Of a stretch of DNA of 11,689 nt, positions 1-7,200 are shown one piece after another. The notes under the pieces are model-generated. The model saw only the letters and a program-made list of their open reading frames with translations. It did not search any database and was not told where the DNA came from. The DNA comes from Vitreoscilla sp. (GTDB lineage: Bacteria; Pseudomonadota; Gammaproteobacteria; Burkholderiales; Burkholderiaceae). The position numbers and the translations under genes are program-made. The stretch covers positions 1 to 11,689 of the forward strand of contig JACMOG010000010.1 of assembly GCA_014378125.1 (NCBI GenBank), read 5' to 3'. Numbering within the stretch: the first letter of the stretch is position 1; each line of letters begins with the position of its first letter.

Positions 1-1
1 C

Positions 2-430
<429 letters not shown>

Positions 431-456
431 CGTCCGGGATAACCCCGCGTTGAAGG

Positions 457-484
457 AAGGAGCGCCGCGGCGTTCCTTTTTTTT
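457..484 (+). terminator. intrinsic terminator of argG
   Basis: The hairpin arms are GGAGCGC (459-465) and GCGTTCC (470-476), seven pairs including one G-U, around a four-base CGCG loop. The stem can be extended by A457-A458 pairing with the first Ts. Eight consecutive Ts follow at 477-484. It starts 26 bases after the argG stop codon, the classic position and shape of a Rho-independent terminator. Confidence 0.9.
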
Positions 485-582
485 GGTTCATCGTCGGATT
501 AGGGGGCACGCGGGGTCCAGATTTCGGGGCGCGTTGGGTGAGTCGTGACTGATCCCGCGCGCCCGATGCCCAAGCGACGCCC

Positions 583-604
583 GCAGTGACCCAGCAGTGA
601 CCCA
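583..604. repeat. 11-base perfect tandem duplication
   Basis: The unit GCAGTGACCCA occurs twice head to tail at 583-593 and 594-604 with no mismatch. It lies in non-coding DNA between the argG terminator and the operon. It may be a replication-slippage duplication or a paired protein-binding site; the sequence alone does not decide. Confidence 0.7.
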
Positions 605-668
605 GCGACGTCGCATGCCTCAACACCCCCCGCAAGTCGGCGAAGAACCTTTTTTTTCGGGCGACGCT

Positions 669-725
669 GCCGTTTCGAGGCGGCGAGGCCTCCCCCAATC
701 CGGTTAACTTCGGCCGTTTCGGGGC
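669..725 (+). promoter_or_regulatory. paired 13-base direct repeats, candidate operator
   Basis: GCCGTTTCGAGGC (669-681) and GCCGTTTCGGGGC (713-725) differ at one base and start 44 bases apart, about four helical turns. They lie 120-180 bases upstream of the first gene of the operon, in DNA with no coding role. Same-face spacing fits two binding sites for one regulator. The role as operator is inference; chance similarity in GC-rich DNA is possible. Confidence 0.3.
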
Positions 726-832
726 ATTGGAGCACCCGCCTTAGGGGGGCCGCCGACCGCACATTTCTGTTGCAACCCGTTAGTATTTGTCAACAAGTGC
801 TCGCCGGCTCCGGACAGCACCAAAAGCAATGC

Positions 833-840
833 AGGAGGGG
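833..840 (+). promoter_or_regulatory. ribosome-binding site that decides the start at 848
   Basis: AGGAGGGG ends seven bases before ATG 848. It is a near-perfect Shine-Dalgarno match at ideal spacing. The open frame runs back to a TTG at 770, but no comparable site precedes that codon and the acetyltransferase fold begins only after 848, so 848 is the start. Confidence 0.85.
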
Positions 841-847
841 ACAACCC

Positions 848-1354
848 ATGCCTGTTGCCGACAGCGTCACGCTGGGCAAGGACGTCAGGATCTTCCAGCC
901 GACGCTGGTCAATCTCTACGGCTGCACCATCGGAGACGAGACCAAGGTCGGGGCGTTCGTCGAGATCCAGAAAGGCGTCAGCATCGGCGCGCGCTGCAAG
1001 ATCTCGTCGCACACCTTCATCTGCGAAGGCGTCGTCATCGAGGACGAGGTCTTCGTCGGCCACGGCGTCATGTTCACCAATGACCTCTTCCCGCGCGCCA
1101 CCAACGACGATGGCAGCCTGCAGAGCGAGAGCGACTGGCACGTCGAGCCCACGCGCATTCGCCGCGGCGCCTCCATCGGCAGCAACGCCACCCTCATCGC
1201 CGGCGTGACCGTCGGCCTGCGCGCCCTGGTCGGCGCCGGCGCGGTGGTCACCAAGGATGTTCCGGACTACGCGATCGTCGCGGGCGTACCGGCCCGAGTC
1301 ATCGGAGATACGAGAGAGCCCGGCAACGCATCGGGGTCGTCGACGGGAAGGTAA
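848..1354 (+). CDS. WbpD/WlbB-like sugar-nucleotide N-acetyltransferase (left-handed beta-helix)
   Basis: The product has 168 residues, a normal length for the WbpD/WlbB family. These soluble acetyl-CoA enzymes acetylate the new 3-amino group of UDP-2-acetamido-3-amino sugars. Hexapeptide-repeat coils fill most of the chain: IGDETKVGAFVEI (28-40), VSIGARCKI (44-52), and VIEDEVFVG then HGVMFTNDLFPR (63-83), where the helix is interrupted by the loop typical of this family. A second block, IRRGASIGSNATLIAGVTVG (104-123), is followed by LVGAGAVVTKDVP (127-139) and the closing VAGVPARVIG (144-153). The last 15 residues are Gly/Ser-rich and unlike the fold. It is the first gene of the operon, 25 bases before the oxidoreductase, and its next two neighbours are the expected partners of such an enzyme. 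The family call is firm; the exact UDP-sugar is inferred. Confidence 0.88.
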   Translation: MPVADSVTLGKDVRIFQPTLVNLYGCTIGDETKVGAFVEIQKGVSIGARCKISSHTFICEGVVIEDEVFVGHGVMFTNDLFPRATNDDGSLQSESDWHVEPTRIRRGASIGSNATLIAGVTVGLRALVGAGAVVTKDVPDYAIVAGVPARVIGDTREPGNASGSSTGR

Positions 1355-1379
1355 CTGATTCCAATCTGGAGGGTGCGAC

Positions 1380-2405
1380 ATGATCAACATCGGTGTCATC
1401 GGATACGGCTACTGGGGCCCGAACCTGGTTCGGAATTTTGCGGAGACGAAGGGCATGAACGTGGCCTCCGTCGCCGACCTCGACGAGGCCAAGCTGGGCG
1501 TCGTTCGACGACGGTTTCCCGCCGTCAAGACCACCAGCGACTTCCGCGAGTTGCTCAACGATCCCGGCGTCGATGCCGTCGCGATCGCCACGCCGGTCAA
1601 CACCCATTTCGAGCTCGGCATGGCGGCGCTGAAGGCCGGCAAGCACCTCTGGCTCGAGAAGCCGATGTGCGAGACCGCCGAAGAGGCCCGGCGCCTCGTC
1701 GACGAGGCGGCGCGCCGCAACCTGGTGCTGATCGTCGACCACACCTTCATCTACACCGGCGCCGTCGAGAAGATGGCCGAGCTGATCCAGGCGCAGGAAC
1801 TCGGCCGGATCTACTACTACGACTCGATCCGCGTGAACCTGGGCCTGTTCCAGCGCGATGTCAGCGTCATCTCCGACCTGGCGGTGCACGACTTCTCCAT
1901 CCTCGACCACCTGCTCGGCGAGCATCCCGTGGCCGTGACGGCCAGCGGCATGAACCATTTTCCAGGCACGCCCGAGAACCTGGCCTACGTCACGCTGTAC
2001 TACGAGTCGGGCACCATCGCCCACGTCAACGTGAGCTGGCTCGCGCCCGTGAAGGTGCGCCAGATCATGGTGGGCGGCAGCAAGAAGATGATCACCTACG
2101 ACGACCTCGAGCCGAGCGAGAAGATCAAGATCTACGACAAGGGCATCAGCTTCACCGACGACCCGCAGAAGATCCATGAAATGCGCGTCGGCTATCGCAC
2201 CGGCGACATGTGGGCCCCTCGCCTGGCGGTCACCGAGGCGCTGAGCGTCGAAGGCGCGCACTTCGTGGACTGCATCGAGCACGGCAAGGCGCCCAAGACC
2301 GACGGCCGACTGGGCGAGCGCGTGGTGAGCCTCATCGAGGCGGCCAACAAGTCGATGCGCCGCAAGGGCGAGACCGTCTACATCGTGCAGGAGAAGCAAT
2401 CGTGA
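1380..2405 (+). CDS. Gfo/Idh/MocA-family NAD-dependent sugar-nucleotide oxidoreductase
   Basis: This is a 341-residue cytoplasmic dehydrogenase of the Gfo/Idh/MocA family. The N-terminal Rossmann domain starts INIGVIGYGYWG with the nucleotide-binding glycines at 8-13. The family signature EKP is at 93-95, and the C-terminal substrate domain contains VDHTFIYTG (119-127) and DLAVHD (166-171), with H170 a likely active-site residue. ATG 1380 is preceded by GGAGGG (1368-1373) at six bases. Next to an aminotransferase and an N-acetyltransferase, its likely job is to oxidise C3 of a UDP-N-acetyl-hexosamine or its uronic acid to the 3-keto form, as WbpB/WlbA do. The sequence belongs to the GYGYWGPNLVRNF subgroup rather than looking like classical WlbA, so a GnnA-like step on UDP-GlcNAc is a real alternative. 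Family certain, substrate uncertain. Confidence 0.87.
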   Translation: MINIGVIGYGYWGPNLVRNFAETKGMNVASVADLDEAKLGVVRRRFPAVKTTSDFRELLNDPGVDAVAIATPVNTHFELGMAALKAGKHLWLEKPMCETAEEARRLVDEAARRNLVLIVDHTFIYTGAVEKMAELIQAQELGRIYYYDSIRVNLGLFQRDVSVISDLAVHDFSILDHLLGEHPVAVTASGMNHFPGTPENLAYVTLYYESGTIAHVNVSWLAPVKVRQIMVGGSKKMITYDDLEPSEKIKIYDKGISFTDDPQKIHEMRVGYRTGDMWAPRLAVTEALSVEGAHFVDCIEHGKAPKTDGRLGERVVSLIEAANKSMRRKGETVYIVQEKQS

Positions 2406-3535
2406 TCCCGTTCGTCGATCTCAAGTCCCAATACCTGTCGATCAAGCCCGAAGTGGATGCCGCGATCCAGGGCATCCTCGACACCTGTGCCTTCACCCTC
2501 GGCCCCGAGGTGGTGGCTTTCGAGAAGGAATTCGCGGCCTACAGCGGCGCTGAAATCGGCGTGGCCGTCAACACCGGCACCAGCGCCCTGCACCTCGCGC
2601 TGCTGGCGGCCGGCGTCGGCCGCGGCAACGAGGTCATCACGGTGCCGTTCACGTTCGTCGCCACCGTCTCGGCCATCGACTACACCGGCGCCACGCCGGT
2701 GTTCGTCGACATCGACCCGGGCACCTACACGATGGACGTGACGCAGCTCGAGGCCGCCATCACCGACAAGACCAAGGCCATCATCCCGGTCAGCCTGTAC
2801 GGCCAGCCGGCCGACATGGGCCCGCTGCTCGAGATCGCGAAGCGGCATGGCCTGGTGGTGATCGAGGACGCCTGCCAGGCGCACGGCGCGGAATACCATG
2901 GCAAGCGCTCGGGCAGCCTGGCCGACATGACCTGCTTCAGCTTCTACCCCGGCAAGAACCTGGGCGCCTACGGCGAAGGCGGCATGGTCGTCACCGACAA
3001 CCCCGACTACGCCCGCACCATCCGCATGCTGCGCGACTGGGGCGCCGAGAAGAAGTACCACCATGTCCTCAAGGGCTACAACTTCCGCATGGAGGGGATG
3101 CAGGGCGCCGTCCTGCGCGTGAAGCTGCGCTACCTCGAGGGGTGGACCAAGGGCCGTCGCACCGCGGCCGCGCACTACGATCGGCTCTTCGAAGGCACGA
3201 GCATCGTCGCTCCCAAGGCCGCGTCGTATTCCCGGCACGTTTATCACATCTACGCGATCCGCACGAAGCATCGACAGGCGTGGCAGGAAGCGTTGCTGGC
3301 CCAGGGCATCCAGACGGGCATCCACTATCCGACGCCGGTGCACCTGCTTCCGGCGTTTGCCGAACTCGGCTACAAGGCTGGCGACTTCCCGCACGCCGAG
3401 CAAGCCGCCAACGAGGTGTTGTCGCTGCCGATGTTCCCGGAACTGACGGCGGCCCAGTGCGAGGAGGTGGCCCATGCCGTGGTGAACCTGGCGGGGGGCG
3501 AGATCGCGGCGTCGACCTCGGCGAATGCGCTTTGA
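2402..3535 (+). CDS. DegT/DnrJ/EryC1/StrS aminotransferase (WbpE/GnnB-like)
   Basis: This 377-residue PLP enzyme transfers an amino group, usually from glutamate, to a keto sugar nucleotide. The start VIPFVDLKSQY and the stretch NTGTSALHLAL (57-67) are typical of the family. EDACQAHGA (155-163) holds the PLP-ring contact D156 and Q159, and SFYPGKNLGA (180-189) carries the Schiff-base lysine K185. GDFPHAEQAANEVLSLPMFPEL near residues 330-351 is the usual C-terminal signature. The start is GTG 2402, which overlaps the oxidoreductase stop codon (GTGA) and has AGGAG (2389-2393) eight bases ahead; the open frame further upstream lies inside the previous gene. The overlap suggests translational coupling, so ketone formation and transamination are probably produced together. 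The inferred product is a 3-amino-2-acetamido sugar nucleotide. Confidence 0.9.
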   Translation: MIPFVDLKSQYLSIKPEVDAAIQGILDTCAFTLGPEVVAFEKEFAAYSGAEIGVAVNTGTSALHLALLAAGVGRGNEVITVPFTFVATVSAIDYTGATPVFVDIDPGTYTMDVTQLEAAITDKTKAIIPVSLYGQPADMGPLLEIAKRHGLVVIEDACQAHGAEYHGKRSGSLADMTCFSFYPGKNLGAYGEGGMVVTDNPDYARTIRMLRDWGAEKKYHHVLKGYNFRMEGMQGAVLRVKLRYLEGWTKGRRTAAAHYDRLFEGTSIVAPKAASYSRHVYHIYAIRTKHRQAWQEALLAQGIQTGIHYPTPVHLLPAFAELGYKAGDFPHAEQAANEVLSLPMFPELTAAQCEEVAHAVVNLAGGEIAASTSANAL

Positions 3536-3547
3536 GGCAAGCGATCC

Positions 3548-4204
3548 GTGTCGACGGCTGAAGCGCCGGCTGCGCGCCCGGCGGCGACGCCGCTGCTCGT
3601 GTTTCCGTTCAACGGCAACGCGCTGGAGGCCATCGACTGCCTCGGGGACGCGTTCGCGCTCGTCGCCTTCATCGACGACACGCCTGGCAAGCAAGGCGTG
3701 GGTCCGCTCTTGGTACCCGTGCTCGCGCGCGAGGCGCTGCTGCGCTGGCCCCAAGCGAAGGTACTTGCGGTGCCGGGCAGCGCCCCCACCTCCCTCGGTC
3801 GCCGCGCGGCGATCGAGTCGCTGCAAGTGCCGGCCGATCGCCTCGCGACGGTGGTGCATCCGATGGCACGCGTGTCGCCGCTGGCGAGCATCGGCCGCAA
3901 CGTCCTCATCATGGCGGGCGCGGTCGTCACCAGCAACGCCGTGATCGGCGACCATGTGTGCATCCTGCCGAACACGGTGATCCACCACGACGTGACGATC
4001 GGCGACTGGACACTGATCGGCTCGAACGTGACGATCGCCGGCGGTACCCGGATCGGTGAGAACTGCTATGTGGGCAGTGCATCGAGCGTCATGAACGGGC
4101 TGCAGATCGGCGACCGCTCGCTGATCGGGATGGGCAGCAATGTCATCCGCAGCTGCGCCGCGGACGCGCGGCTGGCAGGCAACCCCGCTCGCGCGCTGGG
4201 CTGA
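3548..4204 (+). CDS. NeuD/PglD-like sugar O/N-acyltransferase
   Basis: The 218-residue product has the two-part layout of the NeuD/PglD family. A Rossmann-like N-terminal half (about 15-100) contains FIDDTPGKQG at 41-50, and a left-handed beta-helix follows (103-200) with repeated coils such as VIGDHVCI, VTIGDWTLIG, TRIGENCYVG and LQIGDRSLIG. H147 in HHDVTIGD (146-153) aligns with the catalytic histidine region of PglD. The closing ARLAGNPAR (207-215) is typical of the fold. The first strand reads LVFPFNGNALEAID where most members have a GxGGH-type loop, so substrate binding may differ. GTG 3548 is used, with GAGG (3534-3537) overlapping the previous stop codon. As last gene of the operon it may add an acetyl or other acyl group to a second position of the sugar; this is inferred. 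Confidence 0.8.
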   Translation: MSTAEAPAARPAATPLLVFPFNGNALEAIDCLGDAFALVAFIDDTPGKQGVGPLLVPVLAREALLRWPQAKVLAVPGSAPTSLGRRAAIESLQVPADRLATVVHPMARVSPLASIGRNVLIMAGAVVTSNAVIGDHVCILPNTVIHHDVTIGDWTLIGSNVTIAGGTRIGENCYVGSASSVMNGLQIGDRSLIGMGSNVIRSCAADARLAGNPARALG

Positions 4205-4251
4205 TCCGGCGCCCGCCAGCGCACGCGCGCGACGGGCTGCTCCCTCGCCGC
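4205..4251. other. convergent gene junction without clear terminator
   Basis: Only 47 bases separate the plus-strand operon from the end of the minus-strand giant gene. The stretch is GC-rich with small inverted repeats but no T-run on either strand, so I cannot support an intrinsic terminator here. Convergent transcription from both sides must meet in or near this gap. Confidence 0.6.
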
Positions 4252-7200
4252 CTAGTTCGGCGAGAAGATCACGTCCACGTAGTAGTTGGAGCCGAGCCAG
4301 GTCGCGTTGGGGAATCCCCTGGACGACTGGTACAGGTAGATCCCGTTGCCGCCGTTGACGCCGTCCTTCAGCGCATGCAGCGGTGCGTTGTCGACCCCCG
4401 CCGTCGAGAAGCCGTTGTTGTCACCGGCGTAGTGGCCGAGCGGCGCATAGTACGAAACGACATACACCGTGTTGGCGGCTATCTGGATCGGACTTGCGAA
4501 GCTCATGGTCTGCCAACCCGATGCGGTTTCACCGGAGAAGGTGACCGAACCCAGCAGCGTGCCCGACAGGGACCACAGCGCGCCGATGTGCGTGCCGGTG
4601 TTGCCTGCCCCCTTGTAGAAGCGCACGCCGCTGACCAGACCCTTTACGTCCGACGTGAACTTCATGCCCAGGTTGACCGCGCCCGAGTCGTCGATGGACG
4701 TGCTGCCCGGGACGACGGACGCCGGCCAGAGGCTGCAGGGACACGCCTGCGATTTGACGGTGACGGTGTTGCCGGCACTCGGCGTCTCCACATTGGCGCT
4801 GTCGTCGGCGGCGCGCGACTTGATCGTGACGGTCGCCGCGCCCACAGGCAGCCAGCTGTAGCTCCAGGTACCACGCCCGGTTGCCGGATGCCAGGTGACG
4901 CCGCCGTCGACCGAGACCTCGATGCCGCCGACCACGCCGCCGCCCGAGTCGGTGGCCGTGCCCGAGATCGTGACCGCCGTCCCTGCCGTGACCGTGGCTC
5001 CGGCCGCTGGCGACACGATGGTCGAGGCGGGTGCGACGCTGTCGGCGGTGGCCGTCGCCGGCAACAGGCCGGCCATCAGCGTGGCCGGTTGGGCGTTCAT
5101 GTCGGCCAAAATGTTCACGGTGGCTTGCTGCATGCTCGGATCCGGCGCCGCGTTGCCGCGGTCGTGATTCGAGTCCAGGCCCCAGGCCCACTGGATGGTG
5201 CCGGCACCGAAGACACGGGCGCCGCTCGCGTGCTTGTACAGCGTGAGGTAGTGCGTGAGCGTTCCCTGGGCGTAGTTGGTGCCGTAGTCCTGCAACACGC
5301 CGATCGACGAGATCGTCGTCGACGAATTGCGCACCAGGCCGACCGGACGGACGCCGTTGTCAGCATCCGTGTCCCATTCGTAGCCGAGCGTTCCCACCGG
5401 CAGCGATGCCACCCCGCCAGGCGCCTGGTTGGCCAGCGCGGTATTGCGCCACAAGCGCATCTTGCCGTCGGCAGCCGGCACGGTGATCGCGTATTCGACG
5501 CCGGTGTCGTTGTTCATGAACAGCGTGCCAGTCAGCTGGTTCTCCGGACGGTTGCCATCGGCCGGAGGCGAGAAGCGCGGATCGCGCCAGGTGCCGGTCC
5601 AGACGGCGGTCGGATCGATCTTCGCGTTCGCCGTCGTCTCCTTGTAGGCGACCAGCGTCCGATAGGGCGTGGCGCTGCCGTCGATGCTGTTTTCCCAACG
5701 CGTCTTCCAGAAGACCTCGTTGCCACTGAAGAACGCCAGGTTGACGCCGGCGGCTCGGGCGGCCTCGACGTTGGCGCGCTGCGCCGCCGACCAGTATTCG
5801 TCGTGGCCGACGGACAGGAAGGTCGGATGGCGCAGGATCAGCGAGCCGGAGCGATCGGCATCGATGCCGCTGAAATAGCTCACGTCGTAGCCGTTGGACT
5901 CGAGGAACCGCACCATCGGGTACTCGGCGTTGAAGACCCAGTCCTGGCCGCTGGCGGTGTTGCGTGTCGTGAACGGGCGGTTGTAGCTGACCTTGTAGGC
6001 GCGGCCGGCCGGGTTGCCGACATACAGGCTGTTGCCACCGTATTCGTTGTAGGCCTGCCAGGTGGTGTCCGAGGTCTGGAACAGCAGCTTGGACGTGCTC
6101 GAGTCGTCGCGCACCACGAAAAAGATGTGGCTCGCTCCGCCGGTGTCGGCGCGAACGACCTTCGCGAAGTAGATGCCGGAAACAGCGTTGGCCGGTACCG
6201 TCCAGGAGCCCGAAACGGCCCAGTTGCCGCAGTCGAGCAGGCCCGTGGATGCATCGCTGATGCAACTCGGTTGCACCTGCGGCAGCGTGGCCGACGGCGT
6301 GACGGTGGCCACCTTGCGCGCGCCATTGCCGCCGTAATACCCCATGCGGTAGATGTCGAAGCGATAGTTGGTGGCGGTGGTGTTGACCTTGAAGGTGATC
6401 GGATTGCCCTTGTTCACGCTGATCTGGGTGCCGAACCCGAGGATCGTCGTGTCCCCCGCCCCGCTCACGTCCCAGTCCGTCGACGGATTGCCGGGCAGGC
6501 AGTTCTCGGCGACGATCGCGTTCGCCGGCGTGGTGCACGCCGACGCCGCAGCGGCGGTGGTGAAGCTCCACGACACCGTGCTCGCCATTGCAGTGCCGGT
6601 GGCGTCCTTGATTCGCGGATCGGTCGACCCGCCCAGGAGCAGGACGTTGAACGTCGACCCCGCTGGCAAGGCGAAGGACGGCGTGAACGTGGCCGTGCGG
6701 GTGGTGCCGTTGTAGGCCACCGTGCCGCCGATGGGCGCGCCGAGCGACGTCGTCATCGACATCGTGGTCGCGGTCACGGTCGAGGGATCGATCGCCTCGC
6801 TGAAGGTGGCCGTGATGGACGACACCGCCCCTTCGGAAGTGGCATTGCTGCCAGGGGAGGTCGCCAGCACGGTCGGGGCCGTGTTGTTGTCGTTGCTCTT
6901 CGTGAACACCGGCTCGACCCAGTAGTTGGACGAGTTCCAGGTCGAGGACGGGAACGAGCTGGCGCCATACGAGTACAGGCCGTTGCCGCCCGACACCCCG
7001 TCCTTCAACAGGTGCAGCGGTGGGTTGTCGACGCCCGACGATGCAAAGAATCCGTTGTTGGCCGAGTAGTTGCCGGTCGGCGTGAAGTACGACGCGACAT
7101 AGACGGTATTGGCGGCGATGGCCACCGGGGTGGCGAAGTTCACCTGTTGCCAGCCGCTGGCGGTTTCGCCGGAGAACGTGGCACTCCCCAGCAGGCTGCC

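Larger units (their letters stand above)
485..847. other. 363-base intergenic region before the sugar-nucleotide operon
   Basis: No open frame here has a credible start, ribosome site or recognisable product. The stretch holds an 11-base tandem repeat (583-604), a run of eight Ts at 650-657 with no convincing hairpin before it, two copies of a 13-base motif (669-681 and 713-725), the palindrome GTTGCAAC at 769-776, and a strong ribosome-binding site at its end. The promoter of the operon must lie here unless it is read from further upstream, but I could not identify it. A TTGCAA at 770-775 has no good -10 at the right distance, and I found no GG/GC pair spaced like a sigma-54 promoter near the gene. 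Confidence 0.6.

Noticed and set aside
637..660. A run of eight Ts at 650-657, considered as a second terminator.
   Set aside because: No stable hairpin ends directly before the T-run, and argG already has a proper terminator at 457-484.
770..800. TTGCAA at 770-775 and TAGTAT at 781-786 as -35/-10 promoter elements; also a sigma-54 promoter search.
   Set aside because: The two boxes are far too close together, neither has a good partner at 16-18 bases, and no GG/GC pair with sigma-54 spacing was found near the gene.
770..847. Possible N-terminal extension of the acetyltransferase from TTG 770.
   Set aside because: There is no ribosome site before 770, the extra residues do not resemble the family, and AGGAGGGG marks ATG 848.
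485..847. CRISPR array, tRNA, mobile element or attachment site in the intergenic region.
   Set aside because: The repeats are only two copies each, there is no cloverleaf, and no transposase fragments or terminal inverted repeats are visible.
2378..3988. A 536-codon minus-strand frame opposite the aminotransferase and NeuD-like genes; similarly 1299-2399 and 704-1399.
   Set aside because: These are shadows of well-recognised plus-strand enzymes; their translations are His/Arg/Asp-rich low-complexity without motifs.
4193..4222. Inverted repeat GCGCTGG/CCAGCGC spanning the NeuD-like stop codon, considered as a terminator.
   Set aside because: It has a seven-base stem with a 16-base loop and no T-run on either side; such repeats arise easily in GC-rich DNA.
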